From contig NZ_JARFVA010000003.1 of NCBI RefSeq assembly GCF_029194005.1, forward strand, positions 434,001 to 498,000: a DNA stretch of 64,000 bases, written 5' to 3'. Positions 9,385-16,676 of the stretch are shown here, piece by piece. Numbering within the stretch: the first letter of the stretch is position 1; each line of letters opens with the position of its first letter. The notes under the pieces were generated by a model. It worked only from the letters and a program-made list of their open reading frames with translations. It had not been told where the DNA came from and searched no databases. The stretch comes from Flagellimonas okinawensis (GTDB taxonomy: Bacteria; Bacteroidota; Bacteroidia; Flavobacteriales; Flavobacteriaceae). Both the position numbers and the translations under genes were made by a program.

Positions 9385-9428
9385 CAAAAATAGATGTGTT
9401 AAAAAACCCGCACAGTAACTTGTGTTAC
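9385..9428 (-). promoter_or_regulatory. Regulon promoter a: palindrome plus -7 box for the tolC-RND-YeeE operon
   Basis: The palindrome GTAAC-N4-GTTAC occupies 9415-9428 and is extended to CAGTAAC/GTTACTG (9413-9430). Read on the minus strand, 22 nt separate it from TATTTTTG (9385-9392), a perfect Bacteroidota -7 box TAnnTTTG. The palindrome takes the place of the -33 element, centred about 29 nt before the box, near -42. This matches class II activation by a Crp/Fnr-type dimer. Confidence 0.85.
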
Positions 9429-9440
9429 TGAGAAAACAGC

Positions 9441-9496
9441 ATAAAAAGAAAACCCCGATTCAGAGAAATTCCTACAAAGGAAGCCTGTATCGGGGT
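9441..9496 (-). terminator. Rho-independent terminator of the SQR operon
   Basis: Minus-strand reading gives ACCCCGATACAG, a 21-nt loop region and CTGAATCGGGGT, a 12-bp stem with one mismatch. It is followed by a U-rich tail (TTTTCTTTTTAT). It lies just after the small gene 9522-9656 and before regulon promoter a, separating the two units. Confidence 0.8.
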
Positions 9497-9521
9497 CTTT
9501 AACAATGATGAAAATCAGGAC

Positions 9522-9656
9522 TTAGACATTGCGGGTACCACCATGTCCGCCTGCAACCACAATCAATACTTTAATGCTCAAATAAATGAACTTGAAAAAC
9601 TGAACAATCGGGTTCATCATCATGAATCGTTTGTATTTGGATATTCTTTGCGTCAT
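9522..9656 (-). CDS. Small hypothetical protein (44 aa) downstream of SQR
   Basis: A 44-residue ORF with ATG start and TAA stop, beginning 6 nt after the SQR stop and ending just before the operon terminator. It has a basic N-terminus (MTQRISKYKRFMMMNP), one hydrophobic segment (FFKFIYLSIKVLIVVAGG) and a C-terminal HGGTRNV. It could be a single-span membrane peptide anchoring or assisting the monotopic SQR at the membrane. No family was recognised; the tight placement and clean hydrophobic segment argue that it is a real gene. Confidence 0.65.
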   Translation of the reverse strand: MTQRISKYKRFMMMNPIVQFFKFIYLSIKVLIVVAGGHGGTRNV

Positions 9657-9662
9657 AATTTT

Positions 9663-11120
9663 CTATTCAGGAATTAACCACCAAAATGGTTTCATTTTTG
9701 CTTTATAAATAAATGCGTAGTGCAATGCCAGTTTTAGCCAGTGCCCAGCAAGCCCAATGGTCCCAAAGGTCTTCCCTAATTTTCTGCCTTGGGTATCCGG
9801 ATATTTTTTATAGTCGGGAACAATAGGATAGGTGGTGATACTTACACCACTGCCCTTGGTCATCCCATAGCCCGCAGAAGCGATACAAGCGGCCCCCATA
9901 TTGCCCATGGAACCCTTGTGGTGGAGTTCACTGTTCGAATGTTTGATCATTTCGATAATGTTATCGGCGACCAATTTCGCCGTTATTCCTGACGGCATTC
10001 CTGTTCTGGGTGGTGCGGGTGTTATATCTGTCCCGTTCTTACTTTTTCGAGGTTTGGAAATACTATGCGGTGGTGCGAAGGCAATTCCGGGCGCAAAAAT
10101 ATTGGCGTAGGATGGGTTTTGATAAGTCTCCGGCCAATCCTGAACGCTCCATTGATCATACGGTTTGGGGGTATAATCAGCGTCCACGATCATAAATCCC
10201 TTAAAAAGTTTATCCGTTATATCCTTCCCAATTTTGTCATAGGCCTTAAAACCATGCCCCGAGAAGGATGGGATCAGCATGGCAAAGTCATAACTCTCCT
10301 CTTTGTATTCACCGTCCAAAGTCTCATAATGCGCTTTGCCATCTTTGATCTTATTCACAGCCGCTCCCAAAATCCATGAAATTCCCCGGTCCTCGAATAT
10401 CATTTCCACCATCTCATTGGATTTCATGATATTGCTTCCATAGCTCATTAACATGCCGTCCATTCCAAAGTCCCCGAGCCTGTATTCATTGGAGATCCAA
10501 GTGATTTCGGCCATATCCCTTACCTTATGTCTTCTCAGCTCTTGTTCTACATTTAAAATGTATTCAAATGCAGCGCCTTGACAGGTTGATTTGGCATGAC
10601 CTGTACCAATCAAAATTTTGATTTTTTTGCCCTGCTTCATCTCTTTGATGAGCCCTTCCAGCTCAATCCATGCTTCTTGGGCATGGGTATAGGTGCAAAC
10701 AGAGTGAGTCTTGTTTTTTCCCGGGAAAAGTCCTTCGGTGGCTTCAAAATTGAGTTTGGGCCCTGTTGCATTGATCAAATAATCATAAGTGACTTTTTCT
10801 CTTTTCCCTTTATCATCCCCTACAACATACTCAGACAATACGTAGGGTTTTGCTTCTTCCTTATCACCTTCTGGATGAAAACTTACAGCCTTTGCCTGTT
10901 TATAATCGATATGCTTTTTTGCGTACAAAGGTGCCAACGGAAATAAGATATCCCTCGGTTTCATCCTACCTGTTCCCACCCAAATGTTTGAAGGTATCCA
11001 TTGATAATTTCCATTGGGCGACACAACCACCACTTCATGCTCTTTGGAGAGCTTTCTTCTGAGATGGGAAGCAGCTACATGACCTGAAACTCCCGCACCC
11101 AGAACAACAATTTTTGCCAT
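9663..11120 (-). CDS. sqr: Sulfide:quinone oxidoreductase (three-cysteine type)
   Basis: FAD flavoprotein that oxidises sulfide to sulfane sulfur and passes electrons to the quinone pool on the cytoplasmic membrane face. The N-terminal dinucleotide fold KIVVLGAGVSGHVAASHL binds FAD. Three cysteines lie at positions consistent with SQR active sites: Cys142, Cys180 (GHAKSTCQGAA) and Cys412 (GAACIASAG). A C-terminal amphipathic stretch (about 455-485) would attach it to the membrane. At 485 residues it is longer than the second, type II SQR encoded at 14783-16045. It follows the DUF2202 gene by 70 nt without an obvious terminator, so both probably share promoter b; the 44-aa ORF follows. Confidence 0.85.
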   Translation of the reverse strand: MAKIVVLGAGVSGHVAASHLRRKLSKEHEVVVVSPNGNYQWIPSNIWVGTGRMKPRDILFPLAPLYAKKHIDYKQAKAVSFHPEGDKEEAKPYVLSEYVVGDDKGKREKVTYDYLINATGPKLNFEATEGLFPGKNKTHSVCTYTHAQEAWIELEGLIKEMKQGKKIKILIGTGHAKSTCQGAAFEYILNVEQELRRHKVRDMAEITWISNEYRLGDFGMDGMLMSYGSNIMKSNEMVEMIFEDRGISWILGAAVNKIKDGKAHYETLDGEYKEESYDFAMLIPSFSGHGFKAYDKIGKDITDKLFKGFMIVDADYTPKPYDQWSVQDWPETYQNPSYANIFAPGIAFAPPHSISKPRKSKNGTDITPAPPRTGMPSGITAKLVADNIIEMIKHSNSELHHKGSMGNMGAACIASAGYGMTKGSGVSITTYPIVPDYKKYPDTQGRKLGKTFGTIGLAGHWLKLALHYAFIYKAKMKPFWWLIPE

Positions 11121-11190
11121 TTTAGTTATCTAAGTTTAGTTAAAAATTACACGCACCTTTTCCTTTTGATGCGTTCACATCCTTTTGGAT

Positions 11191-11865
11191 TTAATTGCAC
11201 TGTTCGCGCGAACCTTCCAAAATTGTTTCATATTCTTCTTGGGCAAGAAATTGTGGAGTATAGGTCTCCCCAAGGTTTTCAATACTTTGCACAAAGCTTC
11301 TTAAATGGTTTCTGGACCCACATTGCAAACTTAAAAATACATCAGCAATGTCCGAATTGGTTGTTGCTTGTATATGTTCCTCCAGGTCAACAATATCCAA
11401 ATCTTCGATGGTGGCACCTACATTTAGCGCCGCTACCTCATCTACTATTCCATCCTGTACAAACTGATCGTACCATGCCTGAAGGGCTTCATTGTTGAAG
11501 ACGCCATCTTCCAGTATTTCATATTCTATATCGTAAGCATCCAACAAGGTTTCCACGGCATTCATATGGGACTGTTCACTTTGCATTATATTCGCAAATT
11601 GAACCATTCCCCAGTAATCGTTCAAGAATTTATAGGTATCCCTTGCCAGTTTTTCCTCTTCCAACATGAACAACAATGCATCTTGATCTTCTTCCGTAAT
11701 AGTGGAAACATCGTCGCCTACATCATCGATGGTATCATCATCAATACTATTTTCAATCTGAGGGTCAGAAGGGTCGTCATTAGAATCCGAACAACTAATG
11801 ATCGTTGCGGACGCAAACAACATCAACATAAAAACATACCCGGTTTTTTCAATTCGTACTTTCAT
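11191..11865 (-). CDS. DUF2202 ferritin-like lipoprotein
   Basis: A 224-residue exported protein with lipobox ATIISC (Cys about 25), an acidic linker (about 30-58) and a DUF2202 four-helix domain. The domain shows the carboxylate/His pattern expected of a ferritin-like di-metal site: EEEKLARD, EQSHMNA, LEEHIQ and CGSRNHLRSF. DUF2202 proteins are widespread but without a fixed function. Here the gene is first behind regulon promoter b and directly precedes SQR, which ties it to sulfide metabolism; metal binding or redox protection at the periplasmic face is inference. Confidence 0.8.
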   Translation of the reverse strand: MKVRIEKTGYVFMLMLFASATIISCSDSNDDPSDPQIENSIDDDTIDDVGDDVSTITEEDQDALLFMLEEEKLARDTYKFLNDYWGMVQFANIMQSEQSHMNAVETLLDAYDIEYEILEDGVFNNEALQAWYDQFVQDGIVDEVAALNVGATIEDLDIVDLEEHIQATTNSDIADVFLSLQCGSRNHLRSFVQSIENLGETYTPQFLAQEEYETILEGSREQCN

Positions 11866-11877
11866 AGCTTTTTCCTA

Positions 11878-11921
11878 TAAAAGTCACGATTAGCCCTAAT
11901 AAACTCTGTAACAATGGTTAC
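11878..11921 (-). promoter_or_regulatory. Regulon promoter b: palindrome and weak -7 box for DUF2202-SQR
   Basis: GTAAC-AATG-GTTAC at 11908-11921 is a perfect 5-4-5 palindrome. At the regulon's fixed distance of 22 nt the box position reads GACTTTTA (11878-11885), matching TAnnTTTG at only four of six fixed bases, so this promoter would depend strongly on the activator. Confidence 0.7.
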
Positions 11922-11951
11922 CCTAGCTATAATTTTCAACAAAACATTAAC

Positions 11952-11978
11952 AAAAAAAGACCCTGCAAAAGCAGGGCC
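11952..11978 (-). terminator. Terminator of the cydAB operon
   Basis: On the minus strand CCCTGC-TTTT-GCAGGG is followed by a run of T (TCTTTTTTTG). It is located 33 nt after the cydB stop codon. Confidence 0.85.
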
Positions 11979-12010
11979 TCTATGTTTGAGTTAGTTTAAA
12001 AGTTCCAATA

Positions 12011-13048
12011 CTAATAACTGGTCTCGTCCAACTTTACCTTGCCCCAGAAAGTTTTGTAGACAAAAATGGTGTAAAAGAGGACCAAAGGTGTACCGATAGC
12101 CACAATAACCATCATTATCTTCAGGGATTTTGTAGAAGATGCAGCGTTATATATATCTATATTGTACATAGGGTCTATGGTAGAGCGCAACAATACCGGA
12201 TACAATTCCACCGCCACCAAAACCAATAAAAATGCAATGGTCAATGAGGAAAATAGAAATGCCCATTTGTATTTGCGCTTTTCGGCCAAACGTGGCACAT
12301 TGGCGATACTGAGAAATGTGAGCAATGGAATTATAAAAAGTGCAGGATTACTTTTGAAATCATCGGAAAGGTGTGGGATATAGATCAAGGTATACAATGT
12401 GGTCACGGCAAAACTCACCATAAAAAATATCATTCCTCTTTTTAACAACAAGGTCAACTTGGCAAATAACCTTCCTTCAGTTTTCAATAGAAGGAAAATA
12501 GCACCGTGCGCCATAAATAGGGACAATGTTGTAAAGCCGGTCATTAGCGCATAAGGGTTCAAAAACTCAAAAAGTACACCTCCTTGGTATTGATAATTTT
12601 CCCCAATGGCTATTCCCTGTAGGACATTGCCCAGTACCACCCCTAACAAAAAAGCCAACATAATACTGGAGATGCTATAACAGACATCCCAAAGTTTCCT
12701 CCACCACAGCATGGGTTCCTTGCCCCTGAACTCTATGGAGATGGCCCTGAATATTATGAACAACAAGAACAACATAAACGGCACGTACAAGGAGGAGAAC
12801 ATGGTAGCGTACATTACGGGGAAACCTGCAAAAAGGGCCCCACCACCGATTACCAACCACACCTCATTGCCATCCCAAACCGGACCTACTGCATTAAGGG
12901 CAATTCTGCGGCTGTTCTCTTTTTTCAGAAAGAGATGCCATGCCCCAGCACCAAAATCAAATCCATCCAAGATGGCATAACCGGAAAAAAGTCCACCTAC
13001 AACCAAAAACCACCAAGTGGGATAATCCAATCCTAAAAAAGTTTCCAT
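12011..13048 (-). CDS. cydB: Cytochrome bd ubiquinol oxidase subunit II
   Basis: Structural partner of CydA in the membrane quinol:oxygen oxidoreductase. 345 residues with multiple transmembrane helices and the CydB N-terminal signature (YAILDGFDFGAGAWHLF). It begins 4 nt after cydA ends. Cytochrome bd is known to be resistant to sulfide, unlike haem-copper oxidases, which fits its placement between two SQR genes: electrons from sulfide oxidation can reach oxygen even when sulfide is present. No cydX-like gene was seen between cydB and the terminator. Confidence 0.95.
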   Translation of the reverse strand: METFLGLDYPTWWFLVVGGLFSGYAILDGFDFGAGAWHLFLKKENSRRIALNAVGPVWDGNEVWLVIGGGALFAGFPVMYATMFSSLYVPFMLFLLFIIFRAISIEFRGKEPMLWWRKLWDVCYSISSIMLAFLLGVVLGNVLQGIAIGENYQYQGGVLFEFLNPYALMTGFTTLSLFMAHGAIFLLLKTEGRLFAKLTLLLKRGMIFFMVSFAVTTLYTLIYIPHLSDDFKSNPALFIIPLLTFLSIANVPRLAEKRKYKWAFLFSSLTIAFLLVLVAVELYPVLLRSTIDPMYNIDIYNAASSTKSLKIMMVIVAIGTPLVLFYTIFVYKTFWGKVKLDETSY

Positions 13049-13052
13049 AAGC

Positions 13053-14426
13053 TTAGTTGATCATATGAGTTAGTGTTCCACCAAAAGGGGTTTCGTCAGA
13101 TTCTGATTCTTCGTAAGGTCCATGTTTGATTTTTTTATGCAAGAGATAAATGAACAACGTGAACAAAAGAGCATATACCAAAAAGAACAAAATCAATGAG
13201 AACAAAATCTGATTATCTGAAACGGCCTGGGAAAAGGCTTGATCTGTCCGTAAAAGACCGTAAACCACCCATGGCTGTCTTCCCATCTCCGCAGCAAACC
13301 AGCCCACTTGATTAGCAATTTGAGGAAGGAAAACGGCAAAAACAAATACCCACAACAGCCATTTTTTATCGAACAACTTGCCTCTCCACCACATAAAGCT
13401 GGCCAATAGGGTCAAAAAAATCAATGCCATTCCAATGGCGACCATAATATGATAAAATTGGAAAACTGCATTGATCTGTGAAGGGCGCTCATCTTCTGGA
13501 AAAGCATTAAGACCTGTTACAGGTGCCGAAACATCATAATCCAATAATAAGGATAATCCACCGGGTATCTTAATACCGTTGACTTCCTGTTTTTCTTTAT
13601 CCACCCAGCCCATTATATACATATCGGCAGGTGCGGATGCATCAAAATGTCCCTCTAGGGCAGCAAGTTTTGCAGGCTGGTTCTCCGCCACTCCATCCGC
13701 AGATTGATGGCCAGTAAACAGTTGACCCAAAGAAAAAATTGTAGCAACTACCAAGGCTATCTTAAATGCCTTTTTGGAAATTTCTACATACTTGCCTTTG
13801 ATCAAATAATAGGCATGTACGCTCAGCACCAAGAAAGCCCCGGCCAAAAAGGCTCCCAACCACACGTGGGTGAGTCTGTCCACACTGGACGGATTGAACA
13901 CCATGGCCCAAAAATCGGTTATCTCAGCACGGGCATCCATTCCCTCCCCGACAATATGAAAACCTGCGGGGGTCTGTTGCCAACTATTGGCTACAACGAT
14001 CCAAATAGCAGAGAACATGGAACCCAAGAACACACCAATGGTTGAAACCAAGTGCACCCATGGTTTAACCCTGTTCCAACCAAACAACAATATGCCCAAA
14101 AATCCACTTTCCAGTGCAAAGGCAAATATACCTTCGGCGGCAAGTGCACTACCAAAGACATCCCCAACATAGCGGGAATAAACGGCCCAGTTGGTACCAA
14201 ACTCAAATTCCATAACTATACCGGTAACTACACCGATACCAAAGGTGAGGGCGAAAATTTTAGTCCAAAAACGGGCGAGCTTATGATAGATTTCATTTTT
14301 GGTACGAATGTAAGTGCCTTCGAAAATGACCAAAAGCAATCCAATCCCGATACTCAGGGGAGGATAGATGTAATGAAAGGCTACAGTAAAGGCAAATTGA
14401 ATCCGGGCGAGAATTTCGGTTTCCAT
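13053..14426 (-). CDS. cydA: Cytochrome bd ubiquinol oxidase subunit I
   Basis: Haem-bearing, quinol-oxidising subunit. The N-terminus [20 protein letters not shown] includes the conserved His ligand, and the family motif [13 protein letters not shown] is present. Length about 457 residues is typical of the short Q-loop class. The ATG at 14426 is chosen; an in-frame TTG at 14447 lies within the -7 box of the promoter (14445-14452) and therefore cannot be in the transcript. The expected transcription start is only about 12 nt before the ATG. Expression is predicted from regulon promoter c, linking oxidase supply to sulfide sensing. Confidence 0.95.
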   Translation of the reverse strand: METEILARIQFAFTVAFHYIYPPLSIGIGLLLVIFEGTYIRTKNEIYHKLARFWTKIFALTFGIGVVTGIVMEFEFGTNWAVYSRYVGDVFGSALAAEGIFAFALESGFLGILLFGWNRVKPWVHLVSTIGVFLGSMFSAIWIVVANSWQQTPAGFHIVGEGMDARAEITDFWAMVFNPSSVDRLTHVWLGAFLAGAFLVLSVHAYYLIKGKYVEISKKAFKIALVVATIFSLGQLFTGHQSADGVAENQPAKLAALEGHFDASAPADMYIMGWVDKEKQEVNGIKIPGGLSLLLDYDVSAPVTGLNAFPEDERPSQINAVFQFYHIMVAIGMALIFLTLLASFMWWRGKLFDKKWLLWVFVFAVFLPQIANQVGWFAAEMGRQPWVVYGLLRTDQAFSQAVSDNQILFSLILFFLVYALLFTLFIYLLHKKIKHGPYEESESDETPFGGTLTHMIN

Positions 14427-14444
14427 GGATAGTATTTTGTCCTT

Positions 14445-14488
14445 CAAAAATACACCGCCCTACTGTTCTTAAAGGTGACACATGTTAC
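14445..14488 (-). promoter_or_regulatory. Regulon promoter c: palindrome plus -7 box for cydAB
   Basis: GTGAC-ACAT-GTTAC at 14475-14488 differs from the perfect palindrome at one base. Exactly 22 nt later on the minus strand is TATTTTTG (14445-14452), a perfect TAnnTTTG box. Confidence 0.85.
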
Positions 14489-14558
14489 AAAAAAATGGAT
14501 TTAACATAAAAACAAAATATCCTTATGCTAAATCCATCCTTAAATATGTGGTTAGTGT

Positions 14559-14687
14559 TTATTTTTTACCACTGTTCATCATGTCCAAAACTGCAACTAT
14601 CAAAATAATGACCACAAGGGCAAACAGTCCTATCATCCAGATACCGTTCTCCCATACTACAAGAGGAATATGATTCAGTACTTTCAC
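14559..14687 (-). CDS. Small membrane protein (42 aa), GTG start
   Basis: A 42-residue ORF starting at GTG (an in-frame stop lies a few codons upstream, so no longer version exists). It contains an aromatic N-terminal part (PLVVWENGIWM), one clear transmembrane segment (about residues 17-36) and a short basic tail (NSGKK). It lies 95 nt downstream of the type II SQR stop and upstream of the cydA promoter. The composition resembles small single-span subunits of respiratory complexes, but no family was recognised. A membrane anchor or oxidase-associated peptide is a guess. Confidence 0.5.
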   Translation of the reverse strand: MKVLNHIPLVVWENGIWMIGLFALVVIILIVAVLDMMNSGKK

Positions 14688-14782
14688 AATGTATTGGTTT
14701 TAATTTTGAATCAAATTTAATGGGTATGCCTCCTTTAAAATATGATATTGCTCATAAACACTATACTAAAATCAAATGTCGA

Positions 14783-16045
14783 TTAAACGTTTTTCCCTTT
14801 CATCATTTTGTTCCAATACAAATGGGGCAATCCGTATTTTTTAAGCATCCACAGCCTCCAATGTTCTTTGGCACTGTTAAAGACCAACATGCGTTTTAAT
14901 TTTGGATCGGGGATAAAGTTGTTGTTATAATCAAACTCGGCCAAGGTCATTTTTCCATAACCTGTTACCAATGGACATGAGGAATAGCCATTATAGGAAT
15001 GGTTCTCGGCTTTTTTACCATTGATCAAACTCATTACGTTCTCAACGACTATCGGAACTTGCTTACGAACCGCAGCTCCGGTTTTTGCCGTAGGTAATGC
15101 TGCCACATCTCCGAGACCAAAAATATTCGGGAATTTATTGTGCTGCATGGAGAAATGGTCCACATCCAACCAACCTGTTTGGTTGGCCAATACGGATTCC
15201 CTCACAAATTTAGGTGCCGCTTGCGGAGGTGCAATGTGCAACATATCAAATGGTACTTGAATATCCACATCACCGATCATTTTTTCACCAAGTTCGTTGT
15301 CCTCATTAATTACACATCGGTTTTCCTCCGGTGCAGAGTGGTTAAAGTGCACGATCTTGTTCTCTACATCTATTTCCTTTGGTGCGTAGAACGGTTTAAA
15401 ATGGATTCCATAACGATCGATCACCTTGTTTAAGGTCTCTCGAATCTCCTTAACACCGAAGATTACGGAACCTGGCGTTGCAAAAATTACATGAGTGTTA
15501 TCCTTTAGTCCCTGTTTTCTGAAGTAGTCGGCCGCCAGATAAGCAATTTTCTGGGGGGCACCACCACATTTGATCGGCGTAGTGGGCTGAGTGAACAGTG
15601 CATTTCCCTTTTTAAAGTTCCTTATTGTTTCCCATGTAAACTCGGGGTCGATATAGTTACTACATGCCACTCCTTTTTCGAAGGCCTCTGGGAGTCCTTT
15701 GATCATACTTGGTTCCATGACGAGGCCTGTGGCCACTACCAAATAATCATAGGTAATATCCCCACTACTTTCCGTGACCACTGTATTTTTTTCCGGAATA
15801 AACCCAGATGCCCTTTCCTTGATCCAGTCCACTCCACTGGGCATAACCTCGGACATAGGCTTGGCCGTTTTATCAAACTCATAGGCCCCGGCCCCTACCA
15901 ATGTCCATGCAGGTTGGTAATAGTGTGTCTCCGAGGGCTCCAGTATACCAATATCCAGCTTGTTGTTTTTTCTCAATAATTGGCCTGCTGTCATTATACC
16001 AGCAGTTCCTCCACCAATTATTAAAACTTGATAATGTGATTTCAT
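14783..16045 (-). CDS. sqr: Type II sulfide:quinone oxidoreductase (SQOR-like)
   Basis: Membrane-associated FAD enzyme oxidising sulfide to a persulfide with quinone as electron acceptor. 420 residues, the length of the type II group that includes the mitochondrial enzyme. The FAD fold VLIIGGGTAGIMTA opens the protein, followed by the type II hallmark THYYQPAWTLVGAG. Both redox cysteines are present: Cys160 in PIKCGGAPQKI and Cys357 in SSCPLVTGYGKMTLAEFDY, matching the human enzyme's motif context. The C-terminal amphipathic end (residues 390-420) probably mediates membrane binding. Type II enzymes hand sulfane sulfur to small thiols, feeding persulfide dioxygenase and rhodanese, both encoded nearby. 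Transcription from promoter d. Confidence 0.92.
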   Translation of the reverse strand: MKSHYQVLIIGGGTAGIMTAGQLLRKNNKLDIGILEPSETHYYQPAWTLVGAGAYEFDKTAKPMSEVMPSGVDWIKERASGFIPEKNTVVTESSGDITYDYLVVATGLVMEPSMIKGLPEAFEKGVACSNYIDPEFTWETIRNFKKGNALFTQPTTPIKCGGAPQKIAYLAADYFRKQGLKDNTHVIFATPGSVIFGVKEIRETLNKVIDRYGIHFKPFYAPKEIDVENKIVHFNHSAPEENRCVINEDNELGEKMIGDVDIQVPFDMLHIAPPQAAPKFVRESVLANQTGWLDVDHFSMQHNKFPNIFGLGDVAALPTAKTGAAVRKQVPIVVENVMSLINGKKAENHSYNGYSSCPLVTGYGKMTLAEFDYNNNFIPDPKLKRMLVFNSAKEHWRLWMLKKYGLPHLYWNKMMKGKNV

Positions 16046-16071
16046 GTTTGTTTAGTTAAATTCAATTCTTG

Positions 16072-16115
16072 GTAAAATATTGAGGAATATCATAATTTAT
16101 TGTAACCAATGTTAC
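16072..16115 (-). promoter_or_regulatory. Regulon promoter d: palindrome and -7 region for type II SQR
   Basis: GTAAC-CAAT-GTTAC at 16102-16115, a perfect 5-4-5 palindrome. At 22 nt the -7 position reads TATTTTAC (16072-16079), four of six fixed bases. Confidence 0.75.
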
Positions 16116-16162
16116 ATAATTGACAATTTGAAATCGGTTTTATATGAATTTTATCATTGTTT

Positions 16163-16191
16163 ATAAAAAAAGCCGCTCCTTTCAGAGCGGC
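16163..16191 (-). terminator. Terminator after the DUF2892 gene
   Basis: Minus-strand GCCGCTC-TGAAAG-GAGCGGC followed by seven T residues, 26 nt after the stop of the gene 16217-16423. It isolates that unit from the type II SQR promoter. Confidence 0.88.
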
Positions 16192-16216
16192 TTCCTTTAT
16201 CAACCAACCAAAAAAC

Positions 16217-16423
16217 CTAATTCTTGACCTTGCATGTATTGATCCCAAAGAGGGTGTACAAAGGACAAAAACTAACAAAGCTTGTTAAGACAAAAATGAC
16301 CGCTAAAGCCAGCAGTACATATGCCAGTGTTCCTGTAATCACATTAAAATAATACAGTGCCCCTACACCAAGCGCCAAGATGATTCGAATTGTACGGTCT
16401 GCACCGCCCATGTTTTTTTTCAT
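16217..16423 (-). CDS. DUF2892 (YgaP-like) inner-membrane protein
   Basis: A 68-residue protein of the classic DUF2892 type: MKKNMGGADRTIRIILALG start, two membrane segments, and Cys residues in SFCPLYTLFGINTC. In YgaP this module is fused to rhodanese; here it is free-standing. Start at 16423 follows family convention; a longer reading from 16453 exists. A 24-codon ORF (16420-16494) overlaps its start by 4 nt. It is a single-gene unit between its own terminator and promoter e, so it appears to be a dedicated target of the regulator. Confidence 0.85.
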   Translation of the reverse strand: MKKNMGGADRTIRIILALGVGALYYFNVITGTLAYVLLALAVIFVLTSFVSFCPLYTLFGINTCKVKN

Positions 16424-16494
16424 AATTGATAGTTTACGGTTCGCAACATACAAGTTACCAAAAAGAAACTGATCGTCAGCATATTATCAGTCAT
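16420..16494 (-). CDS. Possible 24-aa leader peptide overlapping the DUF2892 start
   Basis: ATG at 16494, TGA overlapping the ATG of the DUF2892 gene (ATGA). The peptide begins MTDNMLTISFFLVTCMLRTV. The predicted transcription start (just after the -7 box at 16516-16523) lies about 16-20 nt before this ATG, so the ORF is at the very 5' end of the message. It may be a translationally coupled leader, or only an untranslated leader that happens to be open. Confidence 0.3.
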   Translation of the reverse strand: MTDNMLTISFFLVTCMLRTVNYQL

Positions 16495-16515
16495 GGCTAC
16501 TTAAAGAGCACAATT

Positions 16516-16589
16516 CAAAAGTAGGTTTTGAATCTGAGCTCTAGCGTAACCTTGGTTACAATGCCCCTGTATTTTTTAAAGTATATTTA
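16516..16589. promoter_or_regulatory. Regulon promoter e: one palindrome with -7 boxes on both sides
   Basis: GTAAC-CTTG-GTTAC at 16546-16559. On the minus strand, 22 nt away, TACTTTTG (16516-16523) is a perfect TAnnTTTG box for the DUF2892 unit. On the plus strand, again exactly 22 nt away, TATATTTA (16582-16589) matches at five of six fixed bases and points at the sterol-desaturase-family gene. A single dimer could thus activate both directions. Confidence 0.8.
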
Positions 16590-16676
16590 TTTTTGGTGTA
16601 TTCCAGTACTTTGGAGAAAGTCATGATAACCCTACGTAAGTCCAAACTGGGATGCACGACCTAAGATTTAGTGATT

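Noticed and set aside
14482..14673. 63-aa plus-strand ORF opposite the small membrane ORF
   Set aside because: It is antisense to a better-supported small gene and spans the cydA promoter site.
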